Numbered from the stretch's first letter, positions 35,003 to 48,092 are shown. The stretch: DNA of 64,000 nucleotides from Vanessa cardui (GCF_905220365.1 NC_061134.1:12663001-12727000); one strand, 5' to 3'. Program-made: numbers and translations. The notes: generated by a model not told the origin, from the sequence alone.

Positions 35003-36294
35003 TTTATGAAGATTGTTTATACATTTATACATCTTATATAAATCTTATATACTTAATAAGCGTACAGTGTACCACACTAGTGTGCCAATCATCCGAACAT
35101 ACGCGACGATGCTACAATATATCTTGAATGTCGCAATTACATGTCCAATCAGCTATATGTATATTTTTCCGTAATTTCCTACAAGCGCTGTTCATATTTA
35201 TAGATGCCTATTGTCATTTGTTTCCGCTGCAGATGTTTCAAATAATTTTACGAGTAGCATTCATTTCTCCAACACGAGTGTAGCTCATAATAATAATAGT
35301 AAATTACGTCGCGGTTCCGTACCCGAAACTAGCAATGTTTGCTTAGGTCAAATCTTGCAAGCTGAATTAGACTTTCACATACCCTATGGATATACATGTT
35401 GGTTCAGTTCCAAGGAGGATGTATTTTTATGGTAAGCATGACCTGATTTCGAACCCAGGATTGAATCCAAAGTCCTATATGATACAGCATATGATCAATA
35501 AAAAATAATTAAATGCTTAATAGAAAACTTCTCGGCTAGCGTGCTCCACCTTAGGCTGTATCACCATTTTCCATCAGGTGTGATAACAGATAATCGCTAA
35601 CTTATATAATTATATCAATCAAAATTGGTGAGAACGGCAAGAAACTCGCACAGTTGGTTTTTTCAAGTGAACAGTTTTACTTACTTATTACTAATTAATT
35701 GTCCTGTGATGGAAGCCGAGCCTAAATCCAGGCGTTTTTTTATTTCTACAAAATATTATTTATTAATTTAGATTTATTTATTAATTTAGTCTGAATAAAC
35801 TTTCTAAATTTAGTAAATGATAAATTCATTACATTTTCCGGTATCTTTTATATATATCTAATATCTATCTATAAAGATATGATTCGAGCGGGGGTTTCGT
35901 ATTTATACTTCCTTTTTATTGACATAAAGCCCTAAGTATACAAATAAATTATAAATAGTTATTCTACAAATCATGATGCGTGCAATCGCAAGAATGCTAA
36001 CATCATTACGTCGTTGAATCGCAATTCCGATCCTCTGGACAAAAAACGAACCAGCCTTGTTGTCACTAGTGGAGGCAATAATTACAATAAGTAATCACTA
36101 TTCGTGCAAACTATAAATGATAAATCTGTATGAATATGTCATTAAGAAGTATGCATAACATTCGTATCACAATTCAGTTAATAATATAGTTTTTTTTATA
36201 ATTTTATGTGATGATAATTGGTTACTGGTACTGGTACTGTTATGGTACTAAAACTCTTTCGTTCACGCAAAATAGACAATTTGGTTTTAAAATA
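35003..36294. other. No gene recognised
   Basis: A short plus frame at 35211-35435 shows no motif. CTCCACCTTAGGCTGTATCA and TTTTCCATCAGGTGTGATAA near 35548-35585 look like a worn dispersed repeat. Confidence 0.45.
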
Positions 36295-36295
36295 T

Positions 36296-36582
36296 ATTTT
36301 TATTTATGGAATAGGTTGGCGAACGAGCATATGGGCCACCTGATGGTAAGTGGTCACCATCACCCATAGAGAATGACGATGTAAGAAATATTTACTATTC
36401 TTTACATCGTCAATGCGCCACCAACCTTGGGAACTAAGATGCTACGTCCCTTGTAGCTGTAGTTACACTGGCTCACTCACCCTTCAAACCGGATCACAAC
36501 AATACTGCGTACTGTTGTTTAGCGGTAGAATATCTGATGAGTGGGTGGTACCTACCCAGGCGGGCTTGCACAAATCCCTACT
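36296..36582 (-). repeat. Full SINE-like S2, inverted
   Basis: ATTTATGGAATAGGTTGGCG to GCGGGCTTGCACAAATCCCT. The plus-strand frame at 36413-36628 lies wholly in and beyond it and is repeat-derived. Confidence 0.85.
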
Positions 36583-36599
36583 ATTACTATTATTTAATG

Positions 36600-37968
36600 T
36601 ATACAATGAGTATTATTTAGATATTTAAATCTTCTAATGACTTAAAAAAATGTAAAAGGTCGTATATCACAAGTGTTTTTTGTCCATTTTCTTCTAGAAT
36701 ACACACAAAATCTGTCAGTCTTCTCAATCTCAATATAAGCAAAATACTATTGACTCATCGAGAAATCTCTAAGTCTAGTGTTCCGATTGATATTAACTTT
36801 AACAAAGGAAACATTTATGAAAAACTCAACTTCAAGAACTACAATGGAATTTAAAACTACATGTATGAAAACAGGACGACAAAAATCAGCAAAATCAACA
36901 AACTGTGTTCAAAGTTAACGAAGTCACGGGTAATGTTTATTAAACAAGGAACGCATTAAAAAGCACATTTCAAGAGAATACCATACAAAATAAGGGAAGA
37001 ATCATTAAAATTTTCGCCTCTAGGGACGAACATGTCCCAAACAATAATTGATTAGAAAGTGTTTACGGTAACAGAGAGTAGCGATTTAATCTGCACGATC
37101 CGTTTACGTTTAAAAATATTAGTAATCTTATCAAGTCACATCAGCTCCACACGAGTGCTATTATAAGTAAAAAATGGGAAAAGAAAATATTAAGTAAGAT
37201 ATTACGGTCATAAATTTCGAAATATGAATAACAATTTTAATGTGAAATAGATTATTAAATCCACTAACACATTTATCTAAATATTTATTGTTATTTATCT
37301 AAATATTTATTATTATTAAAAAAAAAATTTTAAAACCAAATTATTTTAAAACTAACACATTTATCTAAATATTTATAAATTAAAAAAATAATTTCACAAA
37401 AAGACTATGTTTTTTTACTAATTTGTTAAAAATGAAATAGTTACACATACAAACTTCGTTTATCACTCTTTATATCTATATCTGTAGTGAAAACCATATC
37501 AACATAATTAAGACAGTGAAGAAGTCGAAAGCAAACTCAGATGGAAACAGATATCAGCTTTGTTCTATACTATTTACAAATACAGATAGATTAGAGAGGA
37601 CTCAGTGGTAGGCATCACTCAATTTTGATGTCCTTAATAATTTATATCTACACTTATATGGAACTATGTGCAAAATTGGCGTAACCATGTCCCCGAGTTG
37701 GAATTTTTGGAAAATTGGAAATGCCTTCGTCCTAAACACCGGTGAGTCAGTCATAATTCCTTCCCCACTTCATGTGGACACGCAATGTATCTTATTTTTC
37801 CACGAGAAAATATATTCAAATATTAAGAATAAGTGATGATGTCTCCAGTGAGCTGCAGCTTCGCTTCTCACATTGACCGCAGTCTTCCCAACGCGCTGGT
37901 CCATTCCCTGTTTTATTGCGAGCTCTTAACACCCTCTCAGTCAGTCATAACGCTAATGACCCCATAAA
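36600..37968. other. AT-rich DNA, no gene recognised
   Basis: A 24-bp segment starting CTAACACATTTATCTAAATA recurs at about 37263 and 37352, with a partial third unit between them. A GC-richer patch begins near 37830. Confidence 0.45.
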
Positions 37969-37971
37969 CAG

Positions 37972-37979
37972 TGACGTCA
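37972..37979. promoter_or_regulatory. Full CRE-type site within 14-bp palindrome
   Basis: TGACGTCA, the consensus full-site for CREB/ATF bZIP factors, lies centred in the perfect palindrome CAGTGACGTCACTG (37969-37982). Occupancy is unknown. Confidence 0.45.
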
Positions 37980-38144
37980 CTGCTCAACGATAACAGTTAA
38001 TTTGGTAAATATTTATCAACCGACCAAACACTCTGCTCTGCGTCTGGGGACTGTTTAGAAAATCGTTTCGATAATGGCTATTAGTGTGCGAAATTATGCA
38101 AAAATCTCTCTTTTAGATAAGAAAAATATATTTCAATATATCTA

Positions 38145-38295
38145 TACTAGTATTATAAATGCGAAATTAAGTATGTCTCTCTGAAAATTGGTTTTTTAAG
38201 ATCAAACCACTGAACCGATTTTGATGAAAGTTAGTTTTAAAAAAGGTTTACCTTTTGATACCAAACATATGGCAAGCAACCTCTAAAACAATTAC
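38145..38295 (-). repeat. RTE-like R2 tail, inverted
   Basis: TATACTAGTATTATAAATGC followed by ACCACTGAACCGATTTTGAT and TTTACCTTTTGATACCAAAC. Confidence 0.6.
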
Positions 38296-38479
38296 TAAGA
38301 AATATATTTATCATGACGTGTCCCTTACTAGTAGTAAAAATGCACAGAACTGATTTAGATGTGGCGAACAATAGTGTAGAAATGAAGCATTTCCTCAATC
38401 GTATAATCAATCAATTCGTAAGTAAGGAAATATTGCATACGGATGGGTAAAATCCGTATACAAAACGGATAGATATCAA

Positions 38480-38680
38480 GGGCAGAACCATAAGGGTTTA
38501 CAGGCCTTCCGAGGCACCGATACTTCCAGCTTCCAGACTCTGAACTATAACTGATAACTTTTCAATATTAAAAACCCAATAATATCTCGGTGTGACCTTC
38601 GCTTTTGGACTCAGGACTTTATGCTTATAACTAGACCAATCAAAACCAATCTATTGGATGATAAATTATTTTGTAATAAT
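38480..38680. repeat. Degenerate dispersed lepidopteran repeat
   Basis: GGCCTTCCGAGGCACCGATA, then CTTCCAGCTTCCAGACTCTG and AAAAACCCAATAATATCTCG, is a phrase order I recognise from a common lepidopteran repeat. Exact family not named. Confidence 0.45.
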
Positions 38681-38689
38681 AATGACATA

Positions 38690-40125
38690 AATAAAATGCT
38701 AGTATATATGCAGATCCTATTATATAAGTGTGTAAATAAAACAAAGTCTTAAAGTACAAGTAATTAGTACTAGAGGAGTACTAGTTTAATTGTTGGAAAC
38801 TAAATGTTAGTATTCTTCGTTTACATTGTCATAATACGTTTCTATTTTAACGTAAGTAGGAAACCGTCTCACGGATTTATGTTTTATATAAAACCTCATT
38901 AGTAACCTTAAGGCTGGATATCTCAAGGTTCTAAATTTAAATTCCGTGTCACACCAGTTATATTTAGAAATTGGGATATACGCATGATCTTTTGATCTGA
39001 TCATTTCAGATCCCCTTGATTTAAAGGTAAATGAATTTTAATGTATTGTTTGATGTAATATTTTACATTCCTATATAAATAATACTTTTGTTTGTCATAA
39101 TAGGAGTTAAGCAATAGTTTGAATCGTACTAAAATTATTAATTGAAAAATATGCATAGGTGGATGTTTGTTAATTAATTTCGTCAGAACAGCTAATTGAA
39201 TCTAAATGAAATTGTTTTTTTTTTTTGTGGACCTAAAACACTTTTTTTATAATAAGCCTACCTTTACTACATGTACATTAATTAGCACTGCATAAAATAT
39301 TAACCATTCGTTAATGAGCCAATGTTCCATCTTCCGTCTTTGGAAGCTAAAATGTCATGTTCCTTGTACCTTGTAATTTCAATAGCACACCTTAAACTGA
39401 AACACGGCTATACTATGTATTGTTTTTTTAAGTATTTGGCAGAATATAGACAGGACTGTACAGTCTTACCATCAATAAAACCTGCACCCCATCTCCTTCC
39501 ATCAATATAGAGCACGATTCCGTCGGCGGATTCACAAGCATTTGAGGAAGGTATTAAATGTCATTTTCTGAAAACTCGGACAATGTGTACGAAAATGAAA
39601 TTTCATGATGATTAGTTAAATGGTTTAGACGTTAAAGCGTAACAAATAAATAACAAGAAAACCTACTTTAACGTTTATTTATGATACTAATATAAGATAA
39701 AAATATTATTTTATAGTTCAATTAAACTTAGCGCTGTAAAAAGCAATACAGTTGAAAAACACGTCTACGAATAAAATTGAAAAACATCGAACGTCGGTCG
39801 ACAGAATTGAATCATGTTTCACAAAAAAAAATATTATGAATCTAAATTAAATATATACCAGTTTGTATAATGGAAACTTGTTCTTAGAACGTATTTAATT
39901 CGTCGGTTTAAACTTTGTTCACTGCTAATTGCTTACGAATGAACTCTAGTTTTAGAACGAGGGAAAAGATACCGTCTCATTGAAAATACGGATTTTAACA
40001 GGTACTTGTAAATAACTGAGATTTTAAAACAGAAATCTTAGTACTAATTCTGTTATTCAATGTTAAAACCTAATAACGTAGTATCGTATAATAATTTATG
40101 TACGTATTATTATTAATAGTCGTAA
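38690..40125. other. AT-rich DNA, no gene recognised
   Basis: Open frames at 38807-39004 (minus) and 39322-39510 (plus) show no domain or splice support. Confidence 0.45.
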
Positions 40126-40126
40126 T

Positions 40127-40396
40127 TTTTTTTATGGAATAGGTTGGCGGACGATCATATAGGTCACCTGATGGTAAGTGGTCACCATCACCCAAAGACA
40201 AGGATGCTGTAAGAAATATTAACTATTCCTCAACCTTTGGAACTAAGATGCTACGTCCCTTGTGCCTTTACACTGGCTAATTCACCCTTCAAACCGGAAC
40301 ACAACAATATTGCGTACTGTTGTTTAGCGGTAGAATATTTGATAAGTGGGTGGTACCTACCCAGACGAGCTTGCACAAAGCCCTACCACCAAGTAT
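40127..40396 (-). repeat. SINE-like S2, inverted
   Basis: TTTATGGAATAGGTTGGCGG to AGCCCTACCACCAAGTA. A short deletion removes the CATCGTCAATGTGCCACC block. Confidence 0.83.
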
Positions 40397-40777
40397 ATTA
40401 TATAACTTGAAAAAAAAAGTATTTGCCACGCGGTGCTAACTCCAAATACAAAGAGTATTAAAGTAATATATTCAGTAATAGCCTGAAATATATTTGAAGT
40501 TCCCATGCATCTAACTAGATCATCATCTAACTTTGGTCGTGATAGATTATATTATAGTTCTGTAACACTCTAAGAGTGAAGGCTTAGCCAGTGCATCTGT
40601 CTGTACACGCACATATATCAGAGTATAGACTAAATACCTACTTAATTAAACTTTGTTTTCATTTACCATCAAAATGCCTTCATTGTCATATTTTTTTAAA
40701 ATCAAATCGTATTCATTTCGAGTACATTCATTACTTTTTAATCTTTATTTAACAAGATATATAAAATAATTCTTTAT

Positions 40778-40912
40778 TTTTTTTATGTGATAGGTGGCAA
40801 ACGAGCAGGAGGCTATCTGATGGAAAGTGACTACCACCGCCCATTGACATCTGCAGCACCAGGGGGCTAGTAGGTGCGTTGCCAGCCTTTGAGGAAGGCC
40901 TTTTTACTATTT
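40778..40912 (-). repeat. S2-related repeat
   Basis: GTGATAGGTGGCAAACGAGC, then GGAGGCTATCTGATGGAAAG and TGCGTTGCCAGCCTTTGAGG. Related to S2 at the 3' end only; a second fragment lies at 63550-63615. Confidence 0.6.
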
Positions 40913-41274
40913 TTCATAAAATCAACGCATAAAAATACTCGTAATAATAATAATATAATTGACACAAATTGCACGTAATAATATTTTATAACAAAATCAC
41001 TTTAATTATTATACTTAATTAGACAGTTTTAATAGGCTATAATAATAAAGAAAATTATTTTCAGTGTCATTTCAAAATCATAGATACAGCATTTATATGT
41101 GTAAGTTTGTGTGATATGTCCATCTCTTCATAAGAATCCACCTATAGTAAATTTTAAGATCTACATCATCTAACAGAAAATGTCCAACAGTGAAAAGCCA
41201 TTTTTACCAAGTATTTACTTCAAGTATCAATCAAGTATCGAAGTAACCTGTACTATCAACGTCCTAACGCCCTG

Positions 41275-41332
41275 ATCTTAACGCGTCCGCTTATTGGTGG
41301 ACGTAATCTTAACACGCCCGGCTATTGGTGGA
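41275..41332. repeat. Two 27-bp direct repeats with inverted CCAAT boxes
   Basis: 41275-41301 and 41306-41332 agree at 23 of 27 positions, and both end TATTGGTGGA (reverse complement contains CCAAT). Confidence 0.75.
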
Positions 41333-41424
41333 AATAAGCAAATTTTTGAAATTTAAAGCATTTCCCGTATTGAAGCAAATATTTTTGTAAAGGTAAGCAT
41401 AGTTGAACAGGCAGGTAGTCTACT

Positions 41425-41545
41425 TATTGCTAAGTATTCACCATACTATAAACATCAGCAATATAAGAAAGACCATTCCTCATGTCAAAAATGCGCCACT
41501 GGCCTCGGGAATTAAGATGTCATATTGCTTGTACAAATGTTGTTC
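41425..41545 (-). repeat. SINE-like S2 fragment
   Basis: ATATAAGAAAGACCATTCCT, CAAAAATGCGCCACTGGCCT and GGGAATTAAGATGTCATATT correspond to the middle of inverted S2. Confidence 0.55.
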
Positions 41546-41566
41546 GGTAATATAAAAAGTCATGAG

Positions 41567-41826
41567 CAAAATCAAAACTTTTATTCAAGTGGGCTTTTAC
41601 AAGCACTTTTGAATTGTCATTTAACAATTTAGTGAAGCTACCACCGGTTCGGAAAGTAGATTCTACTGAGAAGAACCGGCAAGAAACTCATTAGTTACCC
41701 TATTTCAATATTTAAAAAATACAAGCATATCAGTTAAATACAATTATATAGTAATGTATCCTCCCTGAAAGTCAACAGGTATTAATTCCAAGTTTTTTTA
41801 TAATCTACTAAATTTTGTATCGCAAG
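41567..41826 (-). repeat. LINE 3' end with conserved stem-loop
   Basis: CAAAATCAAAACTTTTATTC starts the inverted tail. CCGGTTC (41644-41650) and GAACCGG (41673-41679) form the stem, and GAAAGTCAACAGGTATTAAT matches 14259-14276. Confidence 0.75.
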
Positions 41827-41829
41827 CAA

Positions 41830-42600
41830 GCATAAGCATCGATGTTTATTGATAGAATAGAGTGTATTATCGACACAACAGGCTTACACAACGCCTTTAC
41901 ACCAGTAAAACATTAAGAAATAGTAAAAATATTAAGAGAACATACCGTTTACTTAATAATAAAATAAATCTATTTGTTTCGTAGACAAATACCATATACA
42001 TTGTGTAAAAAGGCTTACCACGATAAGACAGACAAACGCCAGGTTTCCGTCGCAGCAAAAAGGTTAGCCTTTGCTGATAACGCTCGATGGGGCCTATTTC
42101 TATTGCCTGGCCGAGCTAAATTGTGGCGTATATACGTCGTAAAACTTTACTAAGTAAGTGGCAAAGTTTTTTATTTTAAACCCGGCCTTTAATGTTAATT
42201 GGTAGGTTTTTTTATTAAGTCAGTAAAAAAGTAACAGTTTATAAATATTCCACGCCTGACGGCCTTCTGTTGTGGAGAAGTTTTGAAGCTAATTCTACCA
42301 CGCTGTTCAAATGCAATTTAGCAGATAGGCATATAGCAGAATCGTATAGCAGGTATCGTCGCGATGTGTTCTAATTTATTATTTAATAATTTAACTATTT
42401 GTCTTTTAATAATTTGATCATGAATTCTTTAAAATTTTCAATTCAAATGTAGGAAAAATAGGTGGAAGTAGAGCGCTGAAGAGAATCATGAAGGCATATG
42501 AAAGCGTACCGTCACGGCATACGACTCAGCCTTACTCCCAAGGTCATCACGGAACCTGTGGATAACCTCAGAAACATTTTTACAGCGCCACTTTAATGTA
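41830..42600. other. No gene recognised
   Basis: Worn S1-like wording (TAACAGTTTATAAATATTCC, CACGCTGTTCAAATGCAAT) around 42231-42320 suggests a very old inverted SINE. Otherwise nothing. Confidence 0.4.
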
Positions 42601-42604
42601 TACT

Positions 42605-42795
42605 TTACTCGTTGTTGCCCGCGGCTTGGCTCGCGTTTTAGGAGTTTTGTTGTATTTGTATTAGGTACAAAAAGTAACCTATGTCCTTCCTTAGACTTCA
42701 GATTTGCTTCATACCAAATTTCATCAAATTCGGTTCAGCAGTTGGGTAGTGATAGAGCCACAGACAGAATTACTTTCCCATTTTTAAATATTAGT
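42605..42795 (+). repeat. RTE-like R2 tail
   Basis: TTGCCCGCGGCTTGGCTCGC, CATACCAAATTTCATCAAAT, TCGGTTCAGCAGTTGGGTAG, then CACAGACAGAATTACTTTC and an ATATTAGTATA end. Confidence 0.75.
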
Positions 42796-42799
42796 ATAA

Positions 42800-43362
42800 A
42801 TTGATAGATCGCAGTAACGTAGACACAGTATTATTTTAATTAAACATGTAGTATGTTACATGATTGTCTTGGAAGCGCAGAGTGTGTCGATATATCTCAA
42901 ACTATACCTGTCTAAACAACTACCGTAATACGTTCAACAATGTGAATTGCGAACAGTTCACATCGATCGTCGGTAATCGAGTGTATTCCCGCCTAGGCAC
43001 CATCTATGCCCCCTACATCACTGTCCGATTGATTTACGACTTTCGCCTCTTTCAACTAGATAACAAGGTCCAATATCGCTGACTCATTTCCCTGTTCTAA
43101 CGAGACTATTCCGCACATGCTGAGAAAAGATTGATATACCTGGTACTGGAATTTTATTTAAATTCAACGAAAAGACAACGCTTTCATTTGTTTTATTTTT
43201 ACAAGGTTACAGCGCAGCATTTATTAATTCGAGCAGTTCTGGTATTATCTGGTATCAGTTCTGGTATTACTAATATTTTTATAAAGTATTATTTCAACGT
43301 TTTTATTGAAATGAGCCGCCGAGAAACTTCATAATCCCTTTTTTGAAGTCCAAAATCTCAAC
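42800..43362. other. No gene recognised
   Basis: Open frames at 42864-43082 and 43131-43334 have no recognised motif. A 14-bp repeat CAGTTCTGGTATTA occurs at 43234 and 43256. Confidence 0.4.
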
Positions 43363-43367
43363 ATCAT

Positions 43368-43500
43368 GCTCAAAATCTAAATATTCAAGTAGGCTCATAA
43401 AAGCTCTTTTGAATTGCCAAATTATCTTTTGAATTAAATGTAATGATTCTGAAAGTAGATTCTACAGAGAAGAACCGGCAAAATGAAGTTCTTAAAAACT
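43368..43500 (-). repeat. LINE 3' end, degenerate
   Basis: TCAAAATCTAAATATTCAAG, then AAGTAGATTCTACAGAGAAG and AACCGGC. One arm of the stem-loop (CCGGTTC) has become GATTCTG, so the hairpin is lost. Confidence 0.6.
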
Positions 43501-43571
43501 TAGCTGATTTTGATCCTCCTTTCAATGATTAAATACCTTAAAATGACGAAATAATTTCCATTGATTCGATA

Positions 43572-43867
43572 AACACAACAACAGCCTGTAAATTTCTCAC
43601 TGCTGGGCTAAGACATCCACTTCGTTTGAGGAGAAGGTTTTGGAAAATATTACACCACGCTTTTTCAATACGGGTTGATAGAAGTTGGTAGACATATGGC
43701 AGAATTTCTATGAAATTAGACATATGCTGGTTTCCTCACGATGTTTTCCGCCGAGGACGAGATACATTAAAACACCAATTAAGCACATAAATAAATGGTG
43801 CTTCCCTGGGTTTGAACCCGCAATCATCGGTTAGGATGCACGCCTTCTAACCACTGTGCCAGCTCGG
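43572..43867 (-). repeat. Near full-length SINE S1
   Basis: ACAACAACAGCCTGTAAATT to TGTGCCAGCTCGGG, with GTTTGAACCCGCAATCATCG as the box B side. The overlapping minus-strand frame is SINE-derived. Confidence 0.88.
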
Positions 43868-44231
43868 GACATTTCTATATTCGATATATAATGTATTGAC
43901 ATGACATGACATTATATACTAAAATTGACAGAGGCAGTTTTTGTTACATAATACAAAAAGGTTTTTCCTATATTCGTGTCATATTTTAGCAGATAATAGA
44001 TTTGCCCGTTTAGTTAACGGGATGGACGGTTAACGAAATGGCTAATTAATCTAAATAGCTGTAACAAAGTGCTAATATCATAAGCGAAATTTTTGATGTT
44101 TGGTAGTAAATTACATTTTATGTTACAGTTCATATATAACTCCAAATCAAGTTCCAAAAATACAAATAGTTTAGAATGCAAAGAGAAATCCTATAAATAA
44201 TCTTCTAAGTTGTAAAGTAAGTAAAAGTAAG

Positions 44232-44525
44232 TAACAGCCTGTACATTTCCCACTGACGGGATAAGACCTCCTCTGCCATTAAGGTGAGGGTTTGGAACAT
44301 ATTCCACTTCGCTGTTCCAATGCGGGTTGGTGGAATGCACATGTGGCAGAATTTCGAAGAAATTAGTCACACGCAGGTTTCCTTACGATGTTTTCCTTCA
44401 CCGCCGAGCACAAGATGAAATATAAACACAAATTAAGCACATATATATAGTGGTGCTTGCCTGGATTTGAACCCGCAATCATCGGTTAAGATGCACGCGT
44501 TCTAACCACTGGGTCATATCAGCTC
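44232..44525 (-). repeat. Near full-length SINE S1
   Basis: GTAACAGCCTGTACATTTCC to GGGTCATATCAGCTC. Shares the TATATATAG subfamily tract with the copies at 6.6 and 12.2 kb. Confidence 0.88.
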
Positions 44526-45372
44526 AACCCCGAAGTTGTAACCCCTTATTAAATTAGTGATAAGGGATTTTGAGAGGACCTTATATATATATGTACTATT
44601 AAACAATACTTCCGATACTAGTTCGCTTATTTCTGTAATTTTTTTTTTCCTTTTAAGACTTGACATATTTAATATTGCTGGTACCTGGAGCAGTTTACTA
44701 CGGAACATCTACATATGTACATTCATTCTAGAACATCAACAGACAATTTTTGTGTTCGCAATTGTTACTTTTATTACACAAGTATTTAAAAACTTCCTCG
44801 GATTTTATTCAACCAATCAGACTCGAGAACTGTCTCTCAGAACAAAAAAGTCATAAACTTGTGAAATAAAATAGCAATATTACTGGTTCATTTATCCTTC
44901 GGATACTTTATTACACGAACTTCAATTCCACAGAAGGTGTTTTTTTTAAGTGTGAAAGAACGCCAAAGGAAATAATCTCTGACACACACTAATTCCTCGT
45001 CAGTTCCATCATCAGGAAACTATTCGAAACTGCAATTAAAACGGGTAGCTTTCGAAAACAATGATTTGTATAAATATACATTAATGCCTCAATCCTCAAA
45101 GTGTGGGTAACAATGCTAGATTTCCCCCAGGGCTATGAATACAGTTGTAATTGTGGTCCGCCCTCTGGGTCCCGACCATTCAAGTTTGGGAAGCTATTAT
45201 GCGTACCCAAAACCATTATAAGAAACTTAAAACAATATACCGCCAAGACATTGAATTATTAAATGTCGAGGTTCACTAGATATTCGGTGACAGAAAAAGG
45301 TACAGCTTTCCCGTTCAAACATATGTTCTAGATTAGCTATTAAGTATTCTTCGATTACCCTTTATTTGGAAA
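44526..45372. other. No gene recognised
   Basis: Opposing frames at 44514-44856 are shadows of each other. GTAATTGTGGTCCGCCCTCT (45149) marks a GC-richer patch of unknown origin. Confidence 0.4.
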
Positions 45373-45373
45373 C

Positions 45374-45608
45374 TAGAGACCCGCCCCGGCTTCGCACGGG
45401 TGATACTGATCATTGACATCGCATTACAAATTTCTAAAATTATCACTGTTTCTTTACTATATTGTCCATGTTATTTATAAGAACATACACGAAACACTTC
45501 ATCTGTTACAAAAAAAAAACGCATCATAAAAATCCGTTGCGTATTACTAAAGACTTAAGCATACAAAATCAACGTTAGAAACGTTCTTTGTTTTTTGAAG
45601 ATGATTAA
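45374..45608 (+). repeat. RTE-like R1 3' end
   Basis: ACTAGAGACCCGCCCCGGCT then TCGCACGGGTGATACTGATC and CGCATCATAAAAATCCGTTG. The last section has diverged. Confidence 0.75.
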
Positions 45609-48092
45609 GAAAAAATCGATTAATTTAAAAAAAATCGATTTTCATTTCATTCAACCAGTAATATGATATGATATTTAGAAAACGAATTTAACGCCTAGTA
45701 AGTCCTGCCAGTCAACCTTTAGAGTTTTTTTATCTGTCTGCCATTAAACGAAATATTTCATGGGATACTTTAAATATTGCATTTAATTCTGTCCAGACAG
45801 TAACAGCGACTGAGAGACTTGTATTTCGAATTCAAACGCTTCTGTTTTGAAAGCTAATGGCCCTTAAAAGCAGCCTTATTAAATATTCAACTTTGAATAC
45901 ATTTCTTTCTATATTTTAACAAAATTAATAATTTACAAAATTTTAATTCATAGCCTGACTAATGCTATTTAATTGGCGGCTTAAATAAATTTATAAATAT
46001 CAAATAAAAGTAATTAAACATCTTCTAAAGTTGTCTACGACTCTTATAAAAAAAAAAAAAAAAAACAATATAATCTAATTGGAGTTTTATTAAAAGGGTT
46101 TTAAAATTAATATGAAACTGTTTGAAGTGTGTGCCAAGCCATTAAACAATTAAAAAAAATAAACGTCGAAAATGCCCAAGAATCACTGAATTCATATATT
46201 TTAAAAATGGAATGTTTTTGTTTTGTGAATATCGGACTTGCATGGCATACGTTTGCGAGTTTACCCAAGTAGTATAAAGTTGGTTTAGTTTTCTGGTTTC
46301 TATTTTAACAGTTTGATTTTAGTTGATTTGCTTGTTATTTAAAGGTCAAACCTTTTGTACTCTTTAAACTAATAAGAATAATAATGTTATCAATTGTCTA
46401 AATACTTAAATGTTTGATGTAAATACCTTTTTTGTAACGGCAAAGACTCCTTCATATACAATTTGAGTGACCATAAATTTCGAACTATTAACATTAAGAC
46501 CTTATATAAAAATAATTAATGCGCAAATCATGACTGGATGGAACATTTCCACGATAGCAAAATCTGAACATCTAGGAGAAAAATGAACCAGCTCACTCGT
46601 AGACACAACAATTGAAGTTTTGCTCGTTCCAAATATAATCGAATGGTCTCCAAATGTAATTTTCATCGTTCACATTGTATATATTTAAGAAACTTAACTA
46701 GACAATCGATGATTTGAATGAAGAAATCGATTGTAATATTTTAAACACAATCGCTATTAAAATCACTTCAGCAATCGAGAAATGATGCGGACTATGACCG
46801 AGCAAAATGATCCATTTCATTTGCTAACCGTAATCAGTTGTCAATTGAAGCACTTTGACGAACCATTTCGATATTCGATTATCGATATCGATAACGTTAA
46901 TAGGCATGAACATTTATTTCACCTGACGAACTCTTTTTATGCTCATTTAAAATAATACTCTTTCAAGGCTACAGTGGCAACTTTTTTTAATTTTATCGTG
47001 TCAATTTAACGGTAACAATGGGTTCGAAATTTGAATTGTAATTTGAAAGGACGATATGGAGCTTGCCAGTTCATTGACAGAGTAATTGCAATAACTAATG
47101 TAGGATAAACGTAGGTCAGACTAGTGGTCCGTACAAACATATGTGGAGCGAACCCGTGAAAGATATAAGATCATACAAAATATTACAAATTGTAGGCAAG
47201 ACTACTTAATCATGACCTTAGAGGTATTCTGTGAGGAACTCGAAACTCACCACAGAACACGACCGTAACAAAATTAAAATTTAATAAGCGACATTGACTA
47301 TAATTAATAAGACGTGAAGAAATGGCGTATCCCTAATCCGCTAATCGTTTGTCAACATTTCACGAGTGAGATACGAAGTGATATCTCTCAGAATAACACT
47401 GAAAGGAAGTTGCCCGAATGACAAATAGGTTGGAATTAATTAATAGGCAATAATACATTTTTATATCACCATGTAGAAGAAAATCATGAAGGAAATCAAA
47501 TGAAGACATTAGTCTACGTAAAACCCGTGACATATAAGGAACAAAACTGCTGCGTAATTTACCCAGCGGTTACACGAAGGGGAGCTGTCTCCCCAACTCT
47601 TATTGTGTGTCTGAACAATAAATGGAAACAACATTAAATATGTTCCTTATATAACTATATCGTTCTATAATGATGGGTAAATATAATCGACGGGGGAACA
47701 GATATTGCTGATGTTTGTTAATCTGTAAAGGTCAATGAACTTTCATAATTTCATATCAGCTGCCAGCTGACTAGCTGGTATATTCTGGAGTATGATAGAT
47801 GCTAAGACAATTGAAATCTCAAAACTCTTAACTACATTATTAATAAGTGTTATTCTTTTAATCTGAATATTTTTCTTCTTTTAAAATGAATATGTATACA
47901 TAACAGATAACTATCAGAGTATAATTAAAGTATTAGGTAATATAACATTCTCAGACGCTCATTTTAACAGAAAAACAAAATATTTATTTGTTTAATATTA
48001 ACGTCAAATCTTCACATTTGAGACGCTGCTTCAATTTTTTCGATTATAAATACGAACTAAGCACTTGAAAAATAATTCGGTTTTCTTTTATT
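45609..48092. other. AT-rich DNA, no gene recognised
   Basis: Contains an 18-base poly(A) run (46048-46065) and a CGATATTCGATTATCGATAT patch near 46870. No exon or repeat family supported. Confidence 0.5.

Noticed and set aside
37263..37375. CRISPR-like spaced repeats
   Set aside because: Only two full units and one partial in AT-rich eukaryotic DNA, with no regular spacing or cas genes.
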